Shown here piece after piece: positions 7,545-16,445 of a stretch of 64,000 nt of DNA. The stretch spans positions 140,728-204,727 of the forward strand of contig CALMYG010000022.1 of the NCBI GenBank assembly GCA_937873455.1. The letters run 5' to 3'. Under the pieces are notes generated by a model. That model did no database searches, was not told the DNA's origin, and was given only the letters and a program-made list of their open reading frames with translations. Each line of letters begins with the position of its first letter. Position 1 is the first letter of the stretch. The position numbers and the translations under genes were made by a program. The stretch comes from an uncultured Verrucomicrobiota bacterium (GTDB lineage: Bacteria > Verrucomicrobiota > Kiritimatiellia > CAIVKH01).

Positions 7545-10500
7545 CAGAATGTCACATCATTGGTAACCAGGATTTCCTCGACTTCCCGGGTGACCGGGTC
7601 GAGCAGAACCAGCAGGTACCGGTACACCGAGCGGCTGACCCCGGGCTGGGTGTCCATCAGGTACATGTAACCGGGATCGGTGGGGGTGGCCGACGCACCG
7701 ACCGGATCCTTGATGTAAATATAAGGGTCATAAATGGAATACCCATTCGCAATGCCGGCCCAGGCGATCATTTCCATCAGCGGCGAGACCTGATAGACAT
7801 CCCCGGGCACCTCCGGGTATTCGGTGCTCGGCAACTGGGTGCGGTAAAGAATAAACGGTGCAATCCGCCGCGGCGTCCCTTCGCCCAACCGGTTGTAAAC
7901 CCGGTTAAGCGGGTCTTCAGCCGGGACCGTCGTGATCAGAAACTGGTCGTTGGTAAGATTGTAGGCGATACGGCCGACCACTTCACCGATCCGCACCATG
8001 CCGCCGCCATGGATGGGATTCACCTCGGCGATGATGCGGGGATGGAAATCGGAGGCGTTACGTACCGGCGGTCCGCCGCGTACCGGCCAGGGCACGTTGG
8101 GAAATTCGTATACCTCCGGAGGGGTCCACGTGAAGGTTTCGCGGTTGCTCAACTTGGTTTGACCGCCGCTCACCGTCAATCCGCGCACCCGGACATTGAA
8201 TGAATCGTTGAGGTCAATGGGCAATTCCAACTGAAACCGCGATCCGGAACCGAAACCGTTGCGCAGGTCGGTGGTGATATAACGCCGGTACGAAACGGGA
8301 TAGGCAACGACCCGGTCCAAATAAACGAGATTGGACACCGTGCCGTCAGGGATCAGCGGCAGTCCCGCGATGTGAACCTCGAAATTGCGGGTACCCCAGC
8401 GCGGAGCGAACCAGGTGATGCGGGCGAGAGCGTTGGATTCGTCGCCGACCGGGCGAATTGGAGCCAGCATCGGAGCGGGAGGTTCGAACTTGAAGCTCAG
8501 CCCAATGCAACCGAGCGGCTTGAGCGGGCTGGGATTGCCGTGCCGATCGAACACCTGGACGAAGAAACACGATTCCTCGCCGAACAGCGGGCTGGAAAGC
8601 CAAAGGTTGGTGATCGAAGTGTTGGTGGGGAATTTTCCGGACTCTTCACGCAGAAGCGTAAGCGGTCCATCGTCGACCCGGTAATACAATTTGTACTGCG
8701 TCATGTCGGGTGGCGGAAAAAATTTGATGGTGATGCCGTCGTTGGTGCCGCCGCCAATGTCCTGGGGAGGCGGCGTATGAGCGAAGCAGGGTCGGCGACC
8801 GGCGGTGGGATCGAGAAACGCCGTTTCATAGCGGACGCCGACCGCCATGCTGACCACTTCAACCTGCAGGCCGGGAGCTGGCAGATTGAAGTCGTATTGA
8901 GGCGAGAGCTTCACGTCATCGCCGGCCAATCCGACCTTGGCTTGCAACCAGATGGGCAGGCCCGCCCATCCGGCAATGAACGTCAGGCGTTGGGTCATGA
9001 CCAGCTCATCGTTTTCAAACGCAAAGCGTCCGAATGGGAAGCGCGCGGCGCCAACCCCCCAGTCAACTTCCACCCAGTGCAGATTCGGATCGAGGTTTTC
9101 GCGGCTGATGACAATTTCAACGTTGATGAAATTGGCATTGATGGCTTCGTCGGGGCCGGCGGTACGCGGACTGAGTTGCTTGATGGTAATGGTTCCCTCA
9201 GGACACAGGATGTCCAAGCCGCCCACGGGAGCTCCCGGGCCGTAACGGTCGCGCAGGACACCATAAACCGGTGGGCTATGGCCGGAAACATTGCCGCCAA
9301 AGGGGGCCACCGCGCAGGCGGCGGCGTTGGAGGAGTTGTCGATGGCCCGGACGGTGTACCAGAAGGTCTTCGCGTAATCGGCGGGAGCGGACGGAGCGCC
9401 GGGTCCGTTGTCGAGGTAGGACTGAACCGGCTGGCCTTGAACATGCGGAACGATGGCGACGAGGTTGTTGGTGGGGTTGCCGCCGAACTCCATCAACGCG
9501 CCACTGCTTTGCCACCGGTAGATGGCATAGGCGGTGGTTTCCTTGTCGTCTTCGGGCGGATTGGCTTCCCAGCGCAGACGCAGGTTATGTTGCGCGGTAT
9601 TGGTGAAAACGTATTCGTTGATCACATTCAACACACGGGGCACGCGCGGCGGCATGCGACTGCAGAAGGTGCCGAGCTCGCCCGCCGAGACTTGGCCATC
9701 ACGACCAAGCAGATCGCGGGCGGTGACGAAGTAGTAGTACTGGTCGCCGTTTTGCGGCGGGGTGTGCGCGCCGGGATAACCGGGGAAACGCGATGCGTGA
9801 TCGGTGGCGAAGACGGTGCGGTGGTCGTTGCTTTGGGCTTGAGCGGCATCAAGGGTCGCGCCGGGAAGGATCGGGGTTTGATTGACGCGTTGGACGTTGA
9901 TGCCGACGGCGGCTTCAGTCAGCAAGGTGGCGGTGGCGGGCGGGGTAGTCGGCCAGTTGTTGGCTTCGGCGAAGGTCTTGTTCACACGCCAGAGATTGAA
10001 GCCGTGTTGGGCAAGGGTGAGCCGACGCAATGGATCGGGGGTGGCCCAGCGCAAGGGCACATTCAGGTCAGCAGTGGCCGGGCGATCGGGATCGGGTGGG
10101 GCCACGCGCAGGGTGGCGGGCGCGGGCAGGATCAGCGGCGAGGCGGCGTTGACGGTCACCCGGCCCAGCACCGCTTCGTCGGGCGCGTTGGCATACGGGC
10201 GATCGCGGATTTCAAACGTGACCGGGCCGCTGGATGGAATCGGAACCGCATGGGCGGTGCCGAGGGACATGGCCAGCGACGGAAAGGTGCGGGCGGCGAA
10301 TTGCAGGGCTTCAAGAAATTGCGGCTGGTATTCCACGCCCTGGATGATGGCCGAGGCCAGTTCGGCGTTGGAGAGCGATGAATCGGGAATCAATTCCTCG
10401 AACAGTTCGTTCATCGCGGTGCGGGTGGCGTCGGTGTCTTCGCCGAGTACCAGACGGGCGCGGTCGAACAGCGCCCCGATGGCGGAGGGCGAGGTTTGCA

Positions 10501-10840
10501 CCCGGACGAGTGCTTCCAGCGTAAAGTCGCCGGGATCCTGTGGGTTGCCGTCCTTGCGCCACACCGACCATACGCGGGGGGTGAAGGCATCGAGTACGGT
10601 CGAGCGCCAGTGCAGGTAGGCCCAATGCTGGCCGTTGGTTTCCACGGTCAATCCGATGGTGTAGATCATCGGGTCGCCGGGCTGGGCGTGGGCGGTGGGG
10701 GCGAGAAAAGATAGGTTGAAAACGAGGAATGCAAACGTAGCCGCCGTCGTGAGGCGGCGGATGAACAGCCGTTTGGGTAATGACTCCGCGTTCTCACGAA
10801 CGCGGCTACGAATTGACGTTGTATCCTTCATAACCATCAT
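7544..10840 (-). CDS. Large secreted fibronectin-type-III-rich protein (1098 aa), second gene of the operon
   Basis: A secreted protein with a signal peptide ending near TAHA-Q (about residue 53). Most of it is a chain of beta-sandwich domains of fibronectin type III style, for example NLRLRWEANPPEDD followed by AYAIYRW, and YAKTFWYTVRAIDNSSN near 420-560, then LARITWFAPRWG and NFEVHIAG near 870-900. No catalytic motif is visible. The start ATG overlaps the stop of the upstream 1818-residue gene by 4 nt (ATGA), and its stop overlaps the next start by 1 nt. Residues 11-35 derive from the second REPIN-like palindrome, at the same offset as in the next gene. It probably acts as an adhesion or scaffold protein; this is inference. 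Confidence 0.78.
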   Translation of the reverse strand: MMVMKDTTSIRSRVRENAESLPKRLFIRRLTTAATFAFLVFNLSFLAPTAHAQPGDPMIYTIGLTVETNGQHWAYLHWRSTVLDAFTPRVWSVWRKDGNPQDPGDFTLEALVRVQTSPSAIGALFDRARLVLGEDTDATRTAMNELFEELIPDSSLSNAELASAIIQGVEYQPQFLEALQFAARTFPSLAMSLGTAHAVPIPSSGPVTFEIRDRPYANAPDEAVLGRVTVNAASPLILPAPATLRVAPPDPDRPATADLNVPLRWATPDPLRRLTLAQHGFNLWRVNKTFAEANNWPTTPPATATLLTEAAVGINVQRVNQTPILPGATLDAAQAQSNDHRTVFATDHASRFPGYPGAHTPPQNGDQYYYFVTARDLLGRDGQVSAGELGTFCSRMPPRVPRVLNVINEYVFTNTAQHNLRLRWEANPPEDDKETTAYAIYRWQSSGALMEFGGNPTNNLVAIVPHVQGQPVQSYLDNGPGAPSAPADYAKTFWYTVRAIDNSSNAAACAVAPFGGNVSGHSPPVYGVLRDRYGPGAPVGGLDILCPEGTITIKQLSPRTAGPDEAINANFINVEIVISRENLDPNLHWVEVDWGVGAARFPFGRFAFENDELVMTQRLTFIAGWAGLPIWLQAKVGLAGDDVKLSPQYDFNLPAPGLQVEVVSMAVGVRYETAFLDPTAGRRPCFAHTPPPQDIGGGTNDGITIKFFPPPDMTQYKLYYRVDDGPLTLLREESGKFPTNTSITNLWLSSPLFGEESCFFVQVFDRHGNPSPLKPLGCIGLSFKFEPPAPMLAPIRPVGDESNALARITWFAPRWGTRNFEVHIAGLPLIPDGTVSNLVYLDRVVAYPVSYRRYITTDLRNGFGSGSRFQLELPIDLNDSFNVRVRGLTVSGGQTKLSNRETFTWTPPEVYEFPNVPWPVRGGPPVRNASDFHPRIIAEVNPIHGGGMVRIGEVVGRIAYNLTNDQFLITTVPAEDPLNRVYNRLGEGTPRRIAPFILYRTQLPSTEYPEVPGDVYQVSPLMEMIAWAGIANGYSIYDPYIYIKDPVGASATPTDPGYMYLMDTQPGVSRSVYRYLLVLLDPVTREVEEILVTNDVTF
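10737..10809. repeat. REPIN-like element A2 (73 bp) inside a coding sequence
   Basis: Same architecture and exact length as A1. On the minus strand from 10809, GTAG is followed by CCGCGTTC-GTGA-GAACGCGG. On the plus strand from 10737, GTAG is followed by CCGCCGTC, GTGA and GGCGGCGG. It starts 31 nt into the 1098-residue gene, in the same frame and place as A1. Stem bases differ from A1 by paired changes. Confidence 0.85.
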
Positions 10841-13800
10841 TTCACACTCGGCTTTGATCCCTTGGCTTTGCCGCCGCCGGTTTCGGTGGTAAAGGTCACG
10901 CGGCGCGAGGCCTCAATACAGGTGGGGCACAGCCCGATTTCCACATAGACCGTTCCTTGGCCCTTGAGTTTGAACTTGGATCCCTGTTTCAGGCCGGCGA
11001 CGTCGAGTTGGCCGCCCAAGCTCAGCATGCAGAGGGCGTCGCCGCTGACCGACAACATTCCGCGTGCGCCGTAGGTGGGACCTTCGACGAAATAGAAAAT
11101 GCCCAATCCCATGCCGGCGGTAACCTGGAAGAAACACGAGGCCGGAATCCCGAGCAGGGCTTCGGAAACCGGGATATGCGCTTCGCCGTACACATAGGCC
11201 CCGCTGAACGTCGGTTTAGGTACGCCCAGCGCGGTCACGACAAACATATCCCACTGGGCGATGGGAGCGAGCGAGCAGGTTTGGCCAAAGAAGATGCCGC
11301 CCTTGGCCTTGTAACCGTTCATCTTCATGCCCAGCGCGGCGCTGACATAATTTTCCTGCGAACCGAACGAGATGGCCACCGCGAGATCTTCAATGGAGAA
11401 CGCTTCGAATGCGACTTTGCCGTCGGTTTTGTTAATCATGCCGACAAAGTTGACCGGGGTGAGGCTTCCATCGTTTTCGACATCGAAGGTAAACTTGGTC
11501 TTGATGTCGACGCGGAGATCGGGGCTTAGAAAGTCGAACGGGACGTTGATAGCTCCGATGGTTACTTCCGCCGTGTCCTGCCCGACATCACCGCACAGGT
11601 TTTGATCCGGACTGGATTCGTACTGGTTGATTTCCATGAACGCCTGGAATTCGGTTTTTTCGGGAAGAGCCCACTGGAATTTGGCGTCGAGGCGCACCTG
11701 CCGCATGGCATCGCCGTTGAAGTGGGCATGGCCGGTCATGGCCGCGCTGGCCATGGAACCGCTGAACGGCCCCAGCACATCCTTGAAGCCGAGGTCGAGA
11801 TCCAACAGAATCGATGTCAACGCATCGCGGATGATGATGTTGATGTTCGCGAAGGTGGAGTCGATGGCATTGCGGAGTGCGCCGTTCAGGTCGAAGAGCC
11901 GCTGTTTGAGCGCGCCCTGCACGCCGGCAACGTACGCGCTGCCGTACAGTTCATCGGTAATGGTCCGGCGCAGTTTCTGTTTCACCACGCTTGGCGAGGC
12001 GAGGTTGAAACGGTTCACGCTGTTGAAGGTTCCCAGATAGCCTTCGAGCACCACTTGAATCCGGTCATTGATGGCCGGAAATTCATTGTTAAGCGCCTGG
12101 TTGAGCAAGGCGCTCAACTCATTGCCCAGTTCACCGTTGACGGCATTGCTGGCGCTCGCGAAGGCCGCGCCCAACTGCTCGCAGGTGTCGCGTAGATCGG
12201 CGAGCGACGGCGTGGCGCCGGTCAGGTACGGCGCGATCAGGGCATCCAATTCGCCCCCGGTCAACGCACCTACCACGGCGGCGAGGTTGGCATCGATTTC
12301 ACTCACCAGCGCCTGGATCAGGGCGCGGGCGAGTTCGCGCACGGCGGAAGGATCGACGCCGCCGGGGCCGGGCTTGAGCAGTCCGCTGTTGGCGATAAAT
12401 GCCTCCAGCGCGCGCGCGGCCTTGCCGATGGAGTCGCGCAGGATGGCCTGTTGCGGTGCGCCGAGCTTGGACCAGACCAGCGTTTCCACCACTGGCGCCG
12501 GCCCGCCGAAGAAATTGGTGAGTACCGGGGCGGAACCGCCAATCCAGTTGGTGCCGGACCAGCGGGTCAGGAGATGCGCATAGATCTGGTTGACCAGCAG
12601 GTCGACCGAAGGACCAATCACCCGCTCGAAGTGATCCTGCATTTGATCGGCCAGCAAGCCATCCAGGCGTTCGACTCCTTCGTGAAGCGGCTGGACAACC
12701 ACCGCGCCGAGGGTGTCGTTGATCACCTGGGCCACGCCAAGGGCATCGCTCACTTCATTGATGACCATGTTCGCGAGGTTGATCTGAGGCAGGCCGGCCT
12801 GGATGCCGAAGCGCACATCCGCGCGCTCGGCGCTCAAGTAGGCCAGGCGCTTTTCGACGTTAACCAACAGGAAGTCCTCTTTTACCGGGTTCACCGAACG
12901 GAAGGAACGCGTGCCGAAGTCCCAGCGCACCGGCAAATTAAATTCCACCGCCCCGTTGAGCCAATCCTGCCGGGCGCGGACAAAATAGGTGGAGTTGGTC
13001 CGGTAGTTCCTGAGCTGGGCCGCCGTGGTCCCGTTGAAGCCCCGGTTGTCGGGGTCGTGATAGCCGGTGCCGAAATAACTTTTCGCCGGCGCGCCCCAGG
13101 TGCCGTTGGCCACGAATAGTTCGGCTGAATTCCAGGGGCCTGGCGTGTTCGGATTCGGGGGCGGACGGTGCGAGGCGGTTTGGATGTGGGCGGGGATCGA
13201 CTCGAAAAACGACACGCGAACCCGGCCGGGTAAATTCATGAAACCGACATTCAGCGGAGCGGCCGGCGTCGAACCCGGGAAGGTGTAGTTTGGCGCCGAG
13301 CCCACCACGTTAAAGAACGCGCCGATGGTGGGCGTGATCACATAGGTTTCGTAACCGGAAGCGCCTGGCGCAGAGCGCTTGGGGCCGCGGATGCGAACCT
13401 GCGATGGGGTGATCAGCCGCGAGTCGAGGTTGGTCGGGCCGCCGGATTTGGGAATAAAATTGCCGTGCGGGAAAACGCCCAGTTTGCCCTGGAAGGAATC
13501 GGTGACGTGGGCCATGTAGGCATCAACGCCGAGAGCGAGGAAGCCGTTGCCGGGATTGCATAACTGCGAGGCGTCGCGGGTGAACTCGATGGCCGAGACA
13601 TCGATCGGTGCCTGCCAGTAACTTGCGATGATCGCTTGCGGGCCGTCCTTGACATCCGCTTTGTCCAGCGCGCCGTTGCAGAGGAACATCAAGCGCTCGA
13701 ATTGATTGCTGGCGTCGGTGGGGAAGGGCAGGTAGAGGCTACCCTCGGTGCGGGAATCCACATTGGAGTTGGACAGGAAAGCGAGACCAAAATTGTTGAA

Positions 13801-16293
13801 CGTAAATTGGTAGCCGTTGATGATGACCTGCTCGGGCGAAGTGCCGACCTTGTCGTGAATGCCGGACACGCCGCTGCGGCGGGCGTAGTATTTCGAACGG
13901 CCCTTGAGATCATAGGGACCGTACACGCCGCCGCCGAGCGTGCTTTCGCCCTTGAGACCGGATGCGGTGGCGGAATTTGACGGCCCGGCGCGGAAGTTCA
14001 TACCCGCGTAGTCGGCAAAGCCGTTCCAATAGGTGGTAAGATTGCCGAGACGTTCGGTCACGGTGCCGCTCCAGGGATCAGCGCCGGATAGCAGGATCAC
14101 CGCCGGACGGCGATTGACCGGATACTCGCCGAGAATGGTGTTGTACTGCCCGTGCAGGAAGTGGCCGGGAATATGAACGCTGGCGTTCGTGAACGGATCG
14201 GTGACGTGGGCATGGCGCCCGAGGGTGTTGATCCAGCCAAAACGCAAGGGGAAGGCCGTGGTCAACGCACCGGCTCTGACCACGCCGCCGTCGGTGGTGA
14301 AGCGGAGGGGTTGCCCGGCGGCGGCCAAAGATACGTTGGTGGGGGTGGTGTCGCCGCATGACGGATACACGCAATCGGCGGAGACCGAAACCTGAACCAC
14401 GCTGGCCGCATTGATGAAGCTGTTGGAGGACACCACGCGGTCGTTCACGATATCCATCACGCCGTTGCTGGTGACGGTAACCGCGCGATAAGGAAAGTGG
14501 GCGAGCAGAAACCAGTTTCCGGCCGCGCCAAAGGTAAAGCGCCCGGTCATTTCCGAACCGCCCTTGTAACCGGCGCGGACGGAAAGTTGGGTGCCGACCC
14601 CGGACACGGTGCGCCAATACATGTCGTTGGAAGGCTTCACTTGCTGGGTGCTGGGCACCGGCGCGGCGAGCAGGCGGGTGTACTGATTGGATCGCACATG
14701 AGCCACGCTGTTGGAGCTGAAGGTCCGGAAATCAAAGCGCCCTTCGTTCAGCCTCCACTGCACGCGATTGACCCGCACCGCCACGGGCTTGGATTCCTCG
14801 GCCACCCAGATCGGGCTGCTGCTGGTGATGACGAGATCAGCAAGGGGCAACAATTGCGGGCTGAGCACGTGAGGCCCGTCAAACAAAAACGAACCGTTTT
14901 GCGTACGCCGCGTCGCGTTGGTGGTCCAGCCCAATCCGGCGGGCAGGATCGGCTCCAACCCGCCGGCTTTTGCGCCGGCGGAATCGAGGGTCAGGTTATA
15001 GCGATAGAAATTGATGCCGTTCAGATTCGGACGGTCGATGCCGGGAGGCACGACGGCAATCGAAGACGGCGCGCGGACAAAGGCGTCGCCATTCGGGCGG
15101 AGGCCGATGTCGAGCAGGCCGGAAAAGGTAGTGAAGCCGGGATGGTTGTTCAGGCTGGCCCCGCCGTTGGGAAGGCCCAGCGTGGTGTGCACGTTGTTGC
15201 TGACCACGGATACACCGACGGTCGGAGTGTTGGTCACGGAAAGAATGGTGGTGGGGACATCGCCGAAATCAAGTCGGCCGTTGAAGTGTAGATAGCGCTG
15301 GGCCGGTGTGGTGATGGTTTGTGAAGCGAAAAACACTGGATCGAAGGGATTAAAGACCTCAAGATGTTGCAGGCGAACCTTGATGTTATAGGTTTGTCCC
15401 GGTGAATCGAGTTGTATGCCTGGTCCTGGTCGAAATGCAATGGTGCGGGCAAAGTTGTTGGAGGAGGGTCGCTCTAGTAACCCGCCTGCGGCAGGCAGGA
15501 AGGTCGGCATGGCGGGCTGATTGGTTTCCACGAGCAAGCCCTCGGCTAGAGCGATCGGGGTATTCGTGTCCGCGTTTCCGAAAAGTTCCACTTCATACCT
15601 GATCAGCACCGGATTGGTGAAGGCCGATGCGACCGGGTCGTCGTAACGATGCAAGCTGAAGTTCAGGTTTGCGGTAAAATTGGTGGCATTGGGATCGGTG
15701 TCCACCAGCCAACGCCGGGATAAGTTGACCGAATTTAGCGTGGAAATGATGTTGAAGGGGGCATCGTTGCTGTAGCCATTGCGGAAATGAATAAACCGCC
15801 GGTTCGGGGATTGATTGGTTCCGACGAGGGTGCCGTTTTGGAGTCGAACTTCGGCCTCCAGGCGATAATTCGTGTATGGATCGAGCCGGGCCGTGGGCAA
15901 CAGGTTCGTGGCCAAGTTGTACGTATTGGTTCCGGCCGGGAAGAAGAAGAAATTGGTCGTGGTAAAAATGGCGGTAGCCCCGCCCTGGAAAGGATGCAGG
16001 TTGCCCGTGGTCAGGTTGCGCAATTGAAATCGGGCTGACAGCAAAGCGCTATCGAATGCGCTGGTGGATACCAGGGTCACCGGCACCCGCACCGGGATGA
16101 GGTGCCGCTGGTAGTTCGTGGAGTTGCGGGCCGCGTCGGAATCGATCACGTAATGCGGGTTGATGTAGTTGGTGATGACGGGAACGCCGACGGTATAAGT
16201 CGGCTGAGCCTTCGCGGTGGTGGTAAGTAACATCCAAGCCAGTAGGACCCAGCCGAATGACCCCGCAACCAATCGTATTGGGTGACCCGTCAT
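10837..16293 (-). CDS. Giant secreted protein (1818 aa), first gene of the operon
   Basis: Signal peptide at residues 1-30 (WVLLAWMLLTTTAKA-Q). Residues about 30-1130 are Asn/Thr-rich beta-repeat sequence. Residues about 1170-1500 are helical and coiled-coil-like (repeated NDTLGAVVVQPLHEGVERL, LADQMQDHFERVIG type heptads). Residues about 1520-1818 form a beta-rich C-terminal domain with scattered cysteines and a CPTC pair near 1790. No enzyme motif is seen. It is followed with a 4-nt ATGA overlap by the 1098-residue gene. A TATAAT-like box sits on the minus strand at about 16325, but no good -35 box. The set may build a surface structure; this is inference from co-translation and export signals. 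Confidence 0.78.
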   Translation of the reverse strand: MTGHPIRLVAGSFGWVLLAWMLLTTTAKAQPTYTVGVPVITNYINPHYVIDSDAARNSTNYQRHLIPVRVPVTLVSTSAFDSALLSARFQLRNLTTGNLHPFQGGATAIFTTTNFFFFPAGTNTYNLATNLLPTARLDPYTNYRLEAEVRLQNGTLVGTNQSPNRRFIHFRNGYSNDAPFNIISTLNSVNLSRRWLVDTDPNATNFTANLNFSLHRYDDPVASAFTNPVLIRYEVELFGNADTNTPIALAEGLLVETNQPAMPTFLPAAGGLLERPSSNNFARTIAFRPGPGIQLDSPGQTYNIKVRLQHLEVFNPFDPVFFASQTITTPAQRYLHFNGRLDFGDVPTTILSVTNTPTVGVSVVSNNVHTTLGLPNGGASLNNHPGFTTFSGLLDIGLRPNGDAFVRAPSSIAVVPPGIDRPNLNGINFYRYNLTLDSAGAKAGGLEPILPAGLGWTTNATRRTQNGSFLFDGPHVLSPQLLPLADLVITSSSPIWVAEESKPVAVRVNRVQWRLNEGRFDFRTFSSNSVAHVRSNQYTRLLAAPVPSTQQVKPSNDMYWRTVSGVGTQLSVRAGYKGGSEMTGRFTFGAAGNWFLLAHFPYRAVTVTSNGVMDIVNDRVVSSNSFINAASVVQVSVSADCVYPSCGDTTPTNVSLAAAGQPLRFTTDGGVVRAGALTTAFPLRFGWINTLGRHAHVTDPFTNASVHIPGHFLHGQYNTILGEYPVNRRPAVILLSGADPWSGTVTERLGNLTTYWNGFADYAGMNFRAGPSNSATASGLKGESTLGGGVYGPYDLKGRSKYYARRSGVSGIHDKVGTSPEQVIINGYQFTFNNFGLAFLSNSNVDSRTEGSLYLPFPTDASNQFERLMFLCNGALDKADVKDGPQAIIASYWQAPIDVSAIEFTRDASQLCNPGNGFLALGVDAYMAHVTDSFQGKLGVFPHGNFIPKSGGPTNLDSRLITPSQVRIRGPKRSAPGASGYETYVITPTIGAFFNVVGSAPNYTFPGSTPAAPLNVGFMNLPGRVRVSFFESIPAHIQTASHRPPPNPNTPGPWNSAELFVANGTWGAPAKSYFGTGYHDPDNRGFNGTTAAQLRNYRTNSTYFVRARQDWLNGAVEFNLPVRWDFGTRSFRSVNPVKEDFLLVNVEKRLAYLSAERADVRFGIQAGLPQINLANMVINEVSDALGVAQVINDTLGAVVVQPLHEGVERLDGLLADQMQDHFERVIGPSVDLLVNQIYAHLLTRWSGTNWIGGSAPVLTNFFGGPAPVVETLVWSKLGAPQQAILRDSIGKAARALEAFIANSGLLKPGPGGVDPSAVRELARALIQALVSEIDANLAAVVGALTGGELDALIAPYLTGATPSLADLRDTCEQLGAAFASASNAVNGELGNELSALLNQALNNEFPAINDRIQVVLEGYLGTFNSVNRFNLASPSVVKQKLRRTITDELYGSAYVAGVQGALKQRLFDLNGALRNAIDSTFANINIIIRDALTSILLDLDLGFKDVLGPFSGSMASAAMTGHAHFNGDAMRQVRLDAKFQWALPEKTEFQAFMEINQYESSPDQNLCGDVGQDTAEVTIGAINVPFDFLSPDLRVDIKTKFTFDVENDGSLTPVNFVGMINKTDGKVAFEAFSIEDLAVAISFGSQENYVSAALGMKMNGYKAKGGIFFGQTCSLAPIAQWDMFVVTALGVPKPTFSGAYVYGEAHIPVSEALLGIPASCFFQVTAGMGLGIFYFVEGPTYGARGMLSVSGDALCMLSLGGQLDVAGLKQGSKFKLKGQGTVYVEIGLCPTCIEASRRVTFTTETGGGKAKGSKPSVK

Positions 16294-16408
16294 GTGATGT
16301 TAAAACGTGTGAAGTGAGACTAGATTATAATACGCATTTACACTATGCGCGTTTAGTTGGCATGGGTCAAGGCTGCTATGCTGCTTGTTTGGGATCCCTT
16401 GACCGGGA

Positions 16409-16437
16409 TTGGCGCGCGGGGGCATTTTGCGTATAAT
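16409..16437 (+). promoter_or_regulatory. Candidate folC promoter, -10 box 8 nt from the ATG
   Basis: TTGGCG (16409-16414), a 17-bp spacer and a perfect TATAAT (16432-16437). The ATG is at 16446, so the transcript would begin at or beside the start codon. No Shine-Dalgarno sequence is present. Confidence 0.6.
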
Positions 16438-16445
16438 ACCGCCTC

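Noticed and set aside
8372..10381. Long plus-strand open frame (669 codons) opposite the fibronectin-rich gene
   Set aside because: It mirrors a GC-rich coding gene on the other strand, has no domain or ribosome site, and its composition is Gly/Arg-rich.
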